Shown here one piece after another: positions 24,508 to 33,385 of a stretch of 57,608 bases of DNA. Made by a program: the position numbers and the translations under genes. The stretch's first letter is position 1; the number at the start of each line of letters is the position of its first letter. The stretch comes from Deltaproteobacteria bacterium (GTDB lineage Bacteria; Desulfobacterota; GWC2-55-46; JADFVP01). Below the pieces are notes generated by a model. The model was not told the DNA's origin and did no database searches. It saw only the letters and a list, made by a program, of their open reading frames with translations. Location: assembly GCA_029262515.1 (NCBI GenBank), contig JAJCZH010000001.1:1-57608 (forward strand). The letters run 5' to 3'.

Positions 24508-26913
24508 ATGAAACTGAATAAAGAGAGGCTCGTAGTTGTCGGCGGCGGAATGGCCGGGGCCGCCTGCATAGATGAGGTCATAGCGCAAGAGCCGGAAAGG
24601 TACGATATAACGTTCCTTTCCGCCGAGGCGCAGGTGAACTACAACAGGGTGCTTCTGGCCCAGGTGCTGCGCGGAGAAAAGGGTGCGGCGGAGATATCGC
24701 TGCAAGAGCCGGACTGGTACGCGAAGAACGAGATAACTCTTCATGCGGGCTGCAGGGTTGAGAGGATAGACAGGCATGCCCGCTCTGTTACCGACGCCGA
24801 GGGCAGGCAGTTTCCGTACGACAAGCTGGTGCTTGCCACTGGTTCAAAGGCCCTTGTGCCTGATATACCGGGAGCCGGACTCGACGGAGTGGTCTGCTTC
24901 CGGGATCTAGACGATACCGGCAAGATAAAAGCCATACTGGAGCGCGGCGAGACGCAGAAGAGGGTCGCCGTCATAGGCGGCGGGCTTCTCGGCCTGGAGG
25001 TTGCTTATAGTCTCAGCAGCTTGGGTGCCGAAGTAACGGTTGTACACCTGATGGACCGGTTGATGGAGCGCCAGGTGGACGGTGTGGCCGCAGAGCTCCT
25101 GACCAATGACCTGATAAATCTCGGTGTGGAGGTAAAGCTCAGCCATGAGAGTATTGAGATAACGGGTAGCGAATCTGTTGATGGCCTTAAGTTCTCCGAC
25201 GGTACAGCCATAGATGTCGATATGGTTGTAATGTCGATAGGCATAAGGCCGAATATAGGACTTGCCGCTGGTTCAGGCATCTATTGCGAGAAGGGCATTG
25301 TCGTAAGCGACGTTATGCAGACTTACGACCCTGCGGTCTTCGCAATTGGCGAGTGCGTGCAGCACAGGGGCCGTACCTTCGGCCTTGTTGCGTCTGTCTT
25401 CGAGCAGGCGCGCGTTCTGGCAAATCATCTTGCCGGCGACTGCAGGCTCTACTTTACCGACAGGCCCAGCCCCACGCGGCTTAAGGTGCCGGGTATAAAT
25501 CTCTACTCCGCCGGTGAGGTCGAGCAGGGCCCCGGAACAGAGAGTATCGAATACTTAGACCGGGGGGCCGGTCTTTATAAAAAGGTTTTGATTAAGGACG
25601 ATACCATTAAGGGGGTTATCCTTTATGGCGACGTAATAGACGGCCCGGAACTCTTCGCTCTTCTGGTCGAAGAGGTCGATATATCACCTAGAAGACACCG
25701 TCTGCTCTTTGGTATGGGTGGAACCGGTGGAACCGGGGCAGTCCTGTCCGTTAAGGACTTGCCGGATGAGACTATAGTTTGCGGCTGTAACGGAGTGACC
25801 AAGGGCACGATAGTTGAGGCGATTGAGCAGAAGGGGCTCTTTACCGCCGAAGAGGTATCGCTTGAGACCAAGGCCTCGGCCTCTTGCGGCGGCTGCTCGG
25901 GTCTTGTGGAGAGGATATTAGAGAGTGTGCTCGGTTCCGGTTTCGATGCCTCTTTGGCCCGCACCGGCATCTGCGCCTGTACTCCGTACTCGAGAGAGGA
26001 AATCGTCAAGTACATTAAAGAGCAGGGGCTCAGGTCGGTCGAGGATGTTATGGAGAGGCTCGGCTGGGAGTCGGTCGGTTGCGAGACATGCCGTCCGGCG
26101 TTGAACTATTACGTCAATATGGTATGGCCCGAGAGCGCGGTTGACGACAGGAGTTCGAGGCTTATAAACGAGCGGGCTCATGCCAATATCCAGAACGATG
26201 GACGTTTTTCGGTTGTGCCCAGGGTTAATGGCGGGGTCATCACCCCGGATGAGCTTAAGAGAATCGCTGATGCGGCAATAAAGTACGACGTCGATCTCGT
26301 AAAGATCACTGGCGGCACCCGAATTGGTCTTTACGGAGTTAACAGGGATGACCTGCCAAAAGTCTGGGGCGATATAGGCATGGAGTCCGGTTATGCTTAC
26401 GCAAAGGCCGTTAGAACCGTCAAAACGTGTGTTGGCGAGCGCTTTTGCAGGTACGGCACTCAGGACTCGACCGGGCTAGGTGTTGAGCTTGAAGGTCTGC
26501 TAGGCGGGCTCTCTACTCCGGCGAAGGTGAAATTCGGAGTGGACGGATGCCCGAGGAACTGCGCAGAGAGCGCTGTTAAGGACATAGGTATTACCGGTGT
26601 GGCAGGCGGTTGGGAGATCTATGTTGGAGGCGGGGCAGGAATAGAGCTTTTTGGAGGTGAGAAGCTGGCTACGGTCGAGAGCAAGGCCGAAGTAGTAGAA
26701 ATAGCAGGCGCCTTCTTGCAGAAGTACAGAGAAGAGGCCGTGTACGGCGAGAGAACGGCCAGGTGGGTTAAGAGGGTTGGTATCGAAGCGCTAAAGAGAA
26801 CGGTTGTGGAGAGTATAGATGAAAGGGGTGAACTTGTCGAGAGGCTTCATACGGCGCTGAAAGGAATGAAAGACCCGTGGGAGCAGGCGCGCAAGTCACA
26901 AGCGCAGGCATAG
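24508..26913 (+). CDS. nirB: Assimilatory nitrite reductase large subunit NirB
   Basis: An 801-residue multidomain enzyme. Residues 1-290 are the FAD/NAD(P)H pyridine-nucleotide oxidoreductase domain (VVVGGGMAGAACIDE, then VIGGGLLGLEVA). A BFD-like [2Fe-2S] region follows at about 420-480 (CGCNGVTKGTI, then SCGGCSGLV). The C-terminal nitrite/sulfite reductase domain (about 555-760) has the siroheme and 4Fe-4S cysteines in CVGERFC and CPRNCAE. It reduces nitrite to ammonium in the cytoplasm. The small subunit NirD and the assimilatory nitrate reductase are not in the window. It ends 20 bases before the convergent PilZ gene. Confidence 0.95.
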   Translation: MKLNKERLVVVGGGMAGAACIDEVIAQEPERYDITFLSAEAQVNYNRVLLAQVLRGEKGAAEISLQEPDWYAKNEITLHAGCRVERIDRHARSVTDAEGRQFPYDKLVLATGSKALVPDIPGAGLDGVVCFRDLDDTGKIKAILERGETQKRVAVIGGGLLGLEVAYSLSSLGAEVTVVHLMDRLMERQVDGVAAELLTNDLINLGVEVKLSHESIEITGSESVDGLKFSDGTAIDVDMVVMSIGIRPNIGLAAGSGIYCEKGIVVSDVMQTYDPAVFAIGECVQHRGRTFGLVASVFEQARVLANHLAGDCRLYFTDRPSPTRLKVPGINLYSAGEVEQGPGTESIEYLDRGAGLYKKVLIKDDTIKGVILYGDVIDGPELFALLVEEVDISPRRHRLLFGMGGTGGTGAVLSVKDLPDETIVCGCNGVTKGTIVEAIEQKGLFTAEEVSLETKASASCGGCSGLVERILESVLGSGFDASLARTGICACTPYSREEIVKYIKEQGLRSVEDVMERLGWESVGCETCRPALNYYVNMVWPESAVDDRSSRLINERAHANIQNDGRFSVVPRVNGGVITPDELKRIADAAIKYDVDLVKITGGTRIGLYGVNRDDLPKVWGDIGMESGYAYAKAVRTVKTCVGERFCRYGTQDSTGLGVELEGLLGGLSTPAKVKFGVDGCPRNCAESAVKDIGITGVAGGWEIYVGGGAGIELFGGEKLATVESKAEVVEIAGAFLQKYREEAVYGERTARWVKRVGIEALKRTVVESIDERGELVERLHTALKGMKDPWEQARKSQAQA

Positions 26914-26932
26914 GGTTCGAAGACCAGGTCTC

Positions 26933-27724
26933 TTACCTGTGGTGTTCGCCTGTGATAGATGCCAGAATATTGATCAGTCTGTCGAACTTCGACTTTTCGT
27001 CCGGCGGTATGTCGTTAAAACTGATGCCGAAGATAATCTCCGTTTCGTCCCTGTTTATGTTGCGGATGGTGCCGTTGACGTTGAAGAACTCTTCGGATGA
27101 CGGTATCGGCACCTTCATGTCGATGGTGGCGTCCATGTTTATCTGTTTCAGCAGTTCACCCTTGTTCTCGATAAGTGTAGTCAATATTATGCACCGGCAT
27201 CCCTTGACGCTGATGTCGGTGATGATAAGTTCGGTTGTCATCTCTCCTGACGTGCACTCGGCCTGCATCACGCAGTCGTAACGCTGTTCGGTGCGCACAT
27301 TATGCTCTTCAATCTTTGTAGGGTACTCAACGAAGATCATGCGTTCGGGTCTATATATCATGTTGAGTACTTTTGTCTTAAAGCCGTAGATGGCGCCGTG
27401 GAACATGTACCTGACCAGGATGATACTTCCGCTGACCTTGTCGCTGCTCAGCATTCCGCAGGGGTCGCAGTGCGTCAGTTTTAGTATAAGGAACTCGCCC
27501 TCTTCGAGCCCGATCAGCTCACTCTTGAGCCTGCAGTTCATCTTAATGAGTTCTATCTGAACCTCGGTGCCGACGGTAATGGGGAGATGAACCGCGTCCT
27601 GGTGCTGGGTTACGGCTTCGGGCTGGGCAGCTTTTTCTGGTTGAGCTGTTTCTTTGGGCTCGTTTACGCTTTCTGGTTGAGTTGTTTCTTCTGACTCTGT
27701 TATATCTTCGGCAGTATCTACCAT
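26933..27724 (-). CDS. PilZ-domain protein (YcgR-like c-di-GMP receptor)
   Basis: A 263-residue cytoplasmic protein. The first 45 residues are low complexity, with repeated glutamine-proline and glutamate. A YcgR-N-like flagellar brake domain (about 50-125) follows, then a PilZ domain with the RxxxR motif (RTEQR) and the DxSxxG motif (DISVKG). Both c-di-GMP binding motifs are intact. Such proteins slow flagellar motors or change surface behaviour when c-di-GMP rises. It is convergent with nirB and 205 bases from thiE, so probably monocistronic. Confidence 0.85.
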   Translation of the reverse strand: MVDTAEDITESEETTQPESVNEPKETAQPEKAAQPEAVTQHQDAVHLPITVGTEVQIELIKMNCRLKSELIGLEEGEFLILKLTHCDPCGMLSSDKVSGSIILVRYMFHGAIYGFKTKVLNMIYRPERMIFVEYPTKIEEHNVRTEQRYDCVMQAECTSGEMTTELIITDISVKGCRCIILTTLIENKGELLKQINMDATIDMKVPIPSSEEFFNVNGTIRNINRDETEIIFGISFNDIPPDEKSKFDRLINILASITGEHHR

Positions 27725-27929
27725 AATCGGTCGTCCTTTTATACTTTATGTTATTTTGTAAGACATTGGTGTTGATTATATACTATATCGGGTTTGGCAT
27801 ATAAGGCTTTAGTAGAAAAAAAGAGCGGTATTTAGCGGTACTTGCCTGTATATCTATCTGTTTTATAGGCACTGTGCGCTGCGATTCTAATAAACTTAAG
27901 TTACTTTGGCGCTTCTGCTCCTGCCATAT

Positions 27930-28568
27930 TTAAGAATCTGTAATTTTTTTTACTATTTTAGTTGTATTGGCGGTTATGTCGTCCGAGAGCAGTATTGCCG
28001 AGATCATTGCCACTGCGCTTACCCCTGTGGCCAGCACACTCGGCAGGTTCGCTTCCGTTATACCCCCTATTGCAACTACCGGAAGGTTCACTTTTTCAAC
28101 TATTTTCCTCAAGTGCTCCAAACCTTTGGGGCTCTCTGCGTCCTGTTTGGTCTGTGTAGAGTAGATTGGACCGACAGCGATATAATCGGCTCCAAGCTTC
28201 TCGGCCTCAAGGGCCTCTTCAATATTATGGGTTGAGAGCCCGACTATTTTTGAGCCCTTCAGCAGATCCCTGACATCGTCGAGCGGCAAGTCCACCTGGC
28301 CGATATGTACGCCGTCGGCGTCTGATAACATGGCTATGTCCACTCTGTCGTTTACTATAAAGGTTGCTCCGTTCTTGGCGCACAGCACCTTCAGAAGTCG
28401 GGCTGCACGGAGTTTGTCTGCGGCTTTGAGCCCCTTGGCTCTTAGCTGTATGGTCTTGCATCCGCCGTCTAAAATCTTTGTAGCAACAGGGCCGATGTCG
28501 GCAACGGCAACATACGTGGTGTCTATTATAGCATAGAGACCTGTGGGTATTGATGTGTCGTTGGTCAC
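27930..28568 (-). CDS. thiE: Thiamine-phosphate synthase
   Basis: A 212-residue TIM-barrel ThiE. Key segments are TIQLRAKGLK, FIVNDRVDIAMLSDADGVHIGQVDLP, VGLSTHNIEEALEAEK, YIAVGPIYSTQTKQD and VAIGGI. It joins the hydroxymethylpyrimidine and thiazole phosphates to give thiamine phosphate. Its ATG overlaps the ntrC stop codon by four bases, so it is translationally coupled to ntrC, an unusual pairing for a vitamin gene. Confidence 0.95.
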   Translation of the reverse strand: MTNDTSIPTGLYAIIDTTYVAVADIGPVATKILDGGCKTIQLRAKGLKAADKLRAARLLKVLCAKNGATFIVNDRVDIAMLSDADGVHIGQVDLPLDDVRDLLKGSKIVGLSTHNIEEALEAEKLGADYIAVGPIYSTQTKQDAESPKGLEHLRKIVEKVNLPVVAIGGITEANLPSVLATGVSAVAMISAILLSDDITANTTKIVKKITDS

Positions 28569-30019
28569 TCGGCCCCCTTGATCTTCTTCATATTAATGTC
28601 CAGCTGTTTTATCTTTTTTCTCAGAGTATTCCTGTTGATCCCTAGTACCTCGGCGGCCTGTACCTGATTGCCCCGCACCTTTTCGAGTACGAGCCGTATG
28701 AGAGGCCCTTCCATATAAGGCATGCAGAGGTCGTATAGGTCGTGCTGCTGCTGGTGGTCGGCACGCTCGATAACCGGCCTCAGTTTCTCGGTAATAATCT
28801 CTTCGAGCGAGGGTTGCCTCTTTTTCGAGTTCGGCAGCTCAAGGTCTTCTTCCGTAATTACTGCGCCGGGCGAGAGAAGGACGGCTCTTCTAAGAACATT
28901 TTCAAGCTCCCTGACATTACCGCTCCACCTGTAAGTTTCGAGCGCCTGATGCGCTTTTGGCGATAGGCGCTTGGCAGAGCACTTGAGTTCGTGCGGAAAG
29001 CGCAACATGAAGTGCTCTACCAGCAGGCCTATATCTTCTTCTCTTTCTCTTAGCGGGGGCAGTTCTATCCGTATGCCGTTGAGCCTGTGATAGAGGTCTT
29101 CACGGAATTTTTTTTCGGTAACGGCCTTGTTCATATCGATATTCGTTGCCGCCACTATCCTTACGTCGACCCTTACCGGCTTTTTTCCCCCGAGCCTGTA
29201 GAACTCACCATCCTGGGTAACCCGCAGCAGGCGGGCCTGAAGGTCTAGGCTCATGTCTCCGACCTCGTCGAGAAAGAGCGTGCCCTTGTTCGCAAGTTCA
29301 AACTTGCCGAATTTCATCTCCGTAGCTCCGGTAAAGGCACCTTTTTCGTGGCCGAAGAGTTCGCTTTCGAGCAGTTCTTTTGGCACTGCTGCAGAGTTTA
29401 CGGCTATAAAGGGTCCTTCGCTGCGGGAGCTGTGCATGTGGATTACACGCGAGAGTTGCTCTTTGCCGGTGCCGGACTCGCCGGTTAGCAGTACTGCGAC
29501 GTCGGTCGGCGCGGCGCGGCCGATGGCCTTGAATACCTGTTCCATCGCTTTTGACTTGCCGATAAAGGCGTTTTCATCCTCTTCTCTGTCGCGGAGCTTT
29601 TGGTTGAGTTTTAAGAGGCGGGCCTGAAGCTCTCTCTTCTCTTTTGCTCGCCCGACTATGATCTCAAGTTCCGCCAGATCGAACGGCTTTGAGACGTAAT
29701 CGAAGGCGCCAAGCTTCATCGCTTCTATTGTATTGCTCATGCTGGTCTCTGCAGTCATTATGATAACCGGTGTTGTCTCCGTCGTCACTTCGGCGCTTAT
29801 TCCGGAAGCGGCCTTCTTTAAAACTTCGAGCCCGTCACGGCCAGGCATATTGATGTCGAGGATGGCGAGTTCCGGTTTAACGGTACCTAGCAGGTCTGAG
29901 GCATCTGTGCCGTTATCGGCCTGTATCACCTCGTAACCGAGGTCGCGGAAGAAGCTTTCGAGTACCCAGCGTATGGACTCGTCATCATCGGCGATCAATA
30001 CCTTCTCTTGTGTTGTCAT
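28565..30019 (-). CDS. ntrC: Sigma-54 response regulator NtrC
   Basis: A 484-residue bacterial enhancer-binding protein. The receiver domain has the phospho-acceptor Asp55 in LAILDINMPG. The AAA+ domain has Walker A GESGTGKEQ, the sigma-54-contacting GAFTGA loop, and an arginine-finger region. A C-terminal Fis-type helix-turn-helix (VRGNQVQAAEVLGINRNTLRKKI) binds enhancers. With NtrB it responds to nitrogen status through PII. It is the natural activator of the sigma-54 promoters at 18077 and 21015. Order is ntrB-ntrC-thiE on the minus strand. Confidence 0.94.
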   Translation of the reverse strand: MTTQEKVLIADDDESIRWVLESFFRDLGYEVIQADNGTDASDLLGTVKPELAILDINMPGRDGLEVLKKAASGISAEVTTETTPVIIMTAETSMSNTIEAMKLGAFDYVSKPFDLAELEIIVGRAKEKRELQARLLKLNQKLRDREEDENAFIGKSKAMEQVFKAIGRAAPTDVAVLLTGESGTGKEQLSRVIHMHSSRSEGPFIAVNSAAVPKELLESELFGHEKGAFTGATEMKFGKFELANKGTLFLDEVGDMSLDLQARLLRVTQDGEFYRLGGKKPVRVDVRIVAATNIDMNKAVTEKKFREDLYHRLNGIRIELPPLREREEDIGLLVEHFMLRFPHELKCSAKRLSPKAHQALETYRWSGNVRELENVLRRAVLLSPGAVITEEDLELPNSKKRQPSLEEIITEKLRPVIERADHQQQHDLYDLCMPYMEGPLIRLVLEKVRGNQVQAAEVLGINRNTLRKKIKQLDINMKKIKGAE

Positions 30020-30050
30020 CTGCTCTCTCTACTCTCAGGTTGTTTATTTC

Positions 30051-31112
30051 TCAGGCCGTCGGCAGGTAGACCGTTATAGTGCTGCCTTTGCCGGGTATTG
30101 AGTCGATTTTTATGAGTCCGTGATGCTCGTGCACTATCTTTAAAGAGAGCGCCATGCCGAGTCCAGAACCTTTCGACTTGGTCGTAAAGAAGGGTGTGAA
30201 GACCTGTTCCATGTCGGTTTTTTCAATACCCGTGCCGTTATCGTGAATCAGTATTTCCGCCATCTTGCCGGGCCGAGCGCCCTCTTCGGCAAGATGAAAG
30301 TCGGTACCCATTCTGGTCTCGATTCTGACCGTACCTTGTCTGCCAGTGTTGGCTGTCGCCTCTACTCCGTTCTTTATCAGGTTAAGAAATACCTGCCTCA
30401 GGGTGCCGGCGTCTCCCGATATAGGGGGCAGGCTGGGGTCGTATGCCCGTATCAGTTCAACTCCCTCGTCTGTTAAGAGCGAGACGGTTGAGTCGAGAAG
30501 CTGGTGGATATTCAACTCTTTGGCTTCCATACGCGCCGGGCGGGAGAAGTCGAGCATATTTTCGACTATCGAATTGAGCCGGTCGGCCTCCCTTATGATG
30601 AGGTCCGCGTAGTCGGTAAGTCTCGTGTCGTCCGTCTTGCGGGTTATGAGCTGGGCGGCGCCTCTAAGTCCTCCGAGCGGGTTCTTGATCTCGTGAGCGA
30701 GGTTGGCGGCAAAGGTTCCGATGTAGGCGAGCCGGTCCTTTCTTAGCGTTGCGCCCTCCATTGCCTTTATGCCGGAGCGGTCCTTTATAGCGGCCAGCGC
30801 CCCTATGACCTCTCCGTTATTATCGAAGATCCTGTTGGTGGTAATGCCAACAGCGACCGGGCCGGCAAACCTTCTCGAAAGGGTTTCAGGGTGGTCGGTA
30901 AGCAGGCGGCCGGTATTTATGGCGGATGAGATTGAGTCAACAAAATCGGTATCTTTAGGAAAGATATACCCTAGTGAACGGCCTATTGCCGTGGTTCTGG
31001 AGACCTCGCACAACGCCTCTGCCTCTTGGTTGAAGCAGCGTATGTAGAGTCTGTTGTCTACCCCTATAATACCGTCGGGCAGGCTCTCTAAAACATCTTC
31101 GTTTGTGATCAA
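30051..31112 (-). CDS. ntrB: Nitrogen sensor histidine kinase NtrB
   Basis: A 353-residue soluble kinase with no membrane segment. It has an N-terminal PAS domain (about 8-110), a HisKA domain with the phospho-acceptor His140 in NLAHEIKNPLGG, and a HATPase domain with NLIKNGVEA, DNGTGIE and GSGLGMALSLKIV. NtrB phosphorylates NtrC under nitrogen limitation and is held in phosphatase mode by PII. It lies 31 bases upstream of ntrC. It is divergent from the Nudix gene. Confidence 0.93.
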   Translation of the reverse strand: MITNEDVLESLPDGIIGVDNRLYIRCFNQEAEALCEVSRTTAIGRSLGYIFPKDTDFVDSISSAINTGRLLTDHPETLSRRFAGPVAVGITTNRIFDNNGEVIGALAAIKDRSGIKAMEGATLRKDRLAYIGTFAANLAHEIKNPLGGLRGAAQLITRKTDDTRLTDYADLIIREADRLNSIVENMLDFSRPARMEAKELNIHQLLDSTVSLLTDEGVELIRAYDPSLPPISGDAGTLRQVFLNLIKNGVEATANTGRQGTVRIETRMGTDFHLAEEGARPGKMAEILIHDNGTGIEKTDMEQVFTPFFTTKSKGSGLGMALSLKIVHEHHGLIKIDSIPGKGSTITVYLPTA

Positions 31113-31285
31113 GTCCGTTCTCTCCGGTCTGGTCTATCCGCTACAATGCCTAAATAGTAGGCATTGTAGCAGGCCTGCAAGAAGAATGCAAATATAAGTG
31201 ATCAAACCTGAAAGGCAATTATGCCACTCTTTTGTGCTTTTGTTCGTTTGATTCTCTTTTCGTCTTGACCGGAGAAGCCATTTTA

Positions 31286-31711
31286 ATGATAATCTGGAGT
31301 ATGGAGACTGAGCTTGTCGCAGGACTTATTATAAGGGGTAGCCGTCTGCTTCTGGTGCATAATGCAAAGTACGCTGCTCTTCGTATAGAACCGCCAGGGG
31401 GCAAGGTGGAGGTCGGCGAGAGCCGCGAGTCCGCACTCGTTCGCGAGGTTGCCGAGGAGACCGGCCTGAGGGTCGTTGAACAGCGTCTCTTCGGCTGTTT
31501 TAAAACAGATACTCCCGAGGGTTTATTCCCGGTCTACACATATATTTGTCAGGTAGCCGATGGAGAGCCGCAGGTGAGAGAGCCTGAAAAGACACCGGGT
31601 TTTGGCTGGTATTCGATTGGGGAGCTTGAAGAGTTGAGGTCAAAAGGCGTGCTGGTACCGAATATGGTTGCGGCGTTCGACGAGCTGAGAGAACTGTTAC
31701 GCTACTTGTAG
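31286..31711 (+). CDS. Nudix hydrolase
   Basis: A 141-residue Nudix protein. The box GGKVEVGESRESALVREVAE, followed by ETGL, matches the Nudix consensus exactly, including the metal-binding REVAEE glutamates. It hydrolyses a nucleoside diphosphate linked to some other moiety; the substrate cannot be read from the sequence. The start is uncertain: ATG at 31286 with GGAG eleven bases upstream is preferred over ATG 31301 or the upstream GTG-like starts. Its end overlaps the convergent rhodanese gene by ten bases. Confidence 0.9.
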   Translation: MIIWSMETELVAGLIIRGSRLLLVHNAKYAALRIEPPGGKVEVGESRESALVREVAEETGLRVVEQRLFGCFKTDTPEGLFPVYTYICQVADGEPQVREPEKTPGFGWYSIGELEELRSKGVLVPNMVAAFDELRELLRYL

Positions 31712-32208
31712 CGCAGCTCTTCTTTTATCTCATAAGTATACGGAAGGTTGTTGACCTTCCAGCCGTCTACTGTCCTGTGCCCTTTTTCGTCTGCCCTGCC
31801 TTCGAAGCTGTCGGTCATGTAGAAGACTCGCTTGAAACCGGCTTTTATCAGGATCTCTGCCGCTATTTCGGCCCTGCCGCCGCTTCTGCAGATCATGATC
31901 AACCTATTGTTCTTTTTGTACCGCTCAGCTACTTTCAGAGCGAAGTCGCTGTTCGGCTCCCACGACGGGAAGAATTTCAAAGGAATATTCGGCACGCCGC
32001 TTGGCAGGTCGGGATGGCCTACGAAGGTGTACTCCGCAACTGTGCGAACGTCTACTATAAAGGTATCCGACGGACTCGTCATTACCATGGAGTAAGCTTC
32101 TTTAGAGTCTATTCCTGTTGGCAGCATGGCATTCGCGGTTGTTGCGGTAGTTAACGAGAAGACCGTCACCAGAAAGGCGAGTGCGACTCCACCGAACTCA
32201 ATCATCAT
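31702..32208 (-). CDS. Exported rhodanese-like protein
   Basis: A 168-residue precursor with an N-terminal signal or anchor segment (about 5-27, ending ANA). The rhodanese domain has DTFIVDVRTVAEY, a GHPDLP loop and the catalytic loop ICRSGGRA with Cys107. The six-residue loop is the persulfide type. Its periplasmic location suggests sulfur transfer or thiol chemistry outside the cytoplasm; the substrate is unknown. It lies 24 bases downstream of mtnA and overlaps the end of the Nudix gene on the other strand. Confidence 0.86.
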   Translation of the reverse strand: MMIEFGGVALAFLVTVFSLTTATTANAMLPTGIDSKEAYSMVMTSPSDTFIVDVRTVAEYTFVGHPDLPSGVPNIPLKFFPSWEPNSDFALKVAERYKKNNRLIMICRSGGRAEIAAEILIKAGFKRVFYMTDSFEGRADEKGHRTVDGWKVNNLPYTYEIKEELRYK

Positions 32209-32232
32209 TATAATAACTCCGTACTGTTTGAC

Positions 32233-33270
32233 CTACTTGGAGAAGAGCTTCTTTATGCCTGCCCTGTACGGGCGCGTTACTACGCCCTTCTCGGTTATTA
32301 TTCCGGATACGTATCTGTTCGGGGTAACGTCGAAGGCCGGGTTGAGTACGTTTATGCCGGTCGGTGCGACCCTCTTGCCGCCGAAGTGCGTAACCTCTTT
32401 TATGTCGCGCTCTTCTATGGGAATCTCGGTTCCGTCTTTTATATTCATGTCGATAGTCGAGAGCGGGGCTGCTACATAGAAGGGTATCTTGTGCTCTTTG
32501 GCGAGTACCGCCACCATGTAGGTCCCTATCTTGTTGGCAATATCGCCATTTGAGGCTATGCGGTCACTTCCTACCACAACGGCGTCTATAAGACCTTTGC
32601 TCATCATGTGGCCCGCCATGTTGTCGGTAATGAGCGTTACGTCTATCTTATCTTTTTTAAGCTCCCACGCTGTCAGACGTGTACCCTGCATAAAAGGGCG
32701 CGTCTCGTCGGCAAAGACACTCACGTTCTTTCCGGCCTCGTTCGCCCCGCGTATAACGCCTAGCGCAGTACCGTAACCGGCCGTTGCAAGGGCGCCTGCG
32801 TTGCAGTGCGTAAGCACGGTCCAGTTTTTCTTTAAGAGCTTACCGCCGTTTTTGCCTATCGAGCGGTTTATCTCTATATCCTCTTTATGGATCGTTTTCG
32901 CCTCCTGAACGAGCCGTTCTTTAAGGGCATCCACAGAGAGATCGGCATTCGCCTCGACAACTCCGTTCATCCGCTCAAGAGCCCAGAAGAGGTTTACAGC
33001 AGTCGGGCGCGTGGCGCCTAAGACCTTCGAGACCTTCTTCAGTTCACGAAGAAAGGCCTTCTTATCTTTCTGCTTGGCCTTAAGCGCTCCGAGCGCAAAA
33101 CCCATTGCCGCCGAGACGCCTATGGCTGGCGCACCGCGTACGACCATATCCTTTATCGCTTTAGCTACGGCGTTGTAATCTTTTAGTACCAGGTAGACCT
33201 CTTTGGCCGGCAGTATCCTCTGGTCTATCATCACTACCGTATTATTCTTCCACTCGACAATCTCGAACAT
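32233..33270 (-). CDS. mtnA: Methylthioribose-1-phosphate isomerase
   Basis: A 345-residue member of the eIF2B-like aldose-ketose isomerases. Key elements are VVRGAPAIGVSAAMG, the catalytic cysteine in THCNAGALATAGYGTALG, ETRPFMQGTRLTAWEL and the catalytic aspartate in GSDRIASNGDIANKIG. It converts methylthioribose-1-phosphate to the ribulose form in methionine salvage. The enzyme that makes its substrate, MTA phosphorylase, is at 52134. Later pathway enzymes are not in the window. Confidence 0.95.
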   Translation of the reverse strand: MFEIVEWKNNTVVMIDQRILPAKEVYLVLKDYNAVAKAIKDMVVRGAPAIGVSAAMGFALGALKAKQKDKKAFLRELKKVSKVLGATRPTAVNLFWALERMNGVVEANADLSVDALKERLVQEAKTIHKEDIEINRSIGKNGGKLLKKNWTVLTHCNAGALATAGYGTALGVIRGANEAGKNVSVFADETRPFMQGTRLTAWELKKDKIDVTLITDNMAGHMMSKGLIDAVVVGSDRIASNGDIANKIGTYMVAVLAKEHKIPFYVAAPLSTIDMNIKDGTEIPIEERDIKEVTHFGGKRVAPTGINVLNPAFDVTPNRYVSGIITEKGVVTRPYRAGIKKLFSK

Positions 33271-33385
33271 ATTTTTTTCCTCTTTATTTATTGCTGTAAT
33301 AATGGAGTTATTAAAATCCGGTTCGCTGATATTCGCCCCGCCGGACTCATCTGTTCTCGTTATCTCTTACCGTGATCGAACCTGC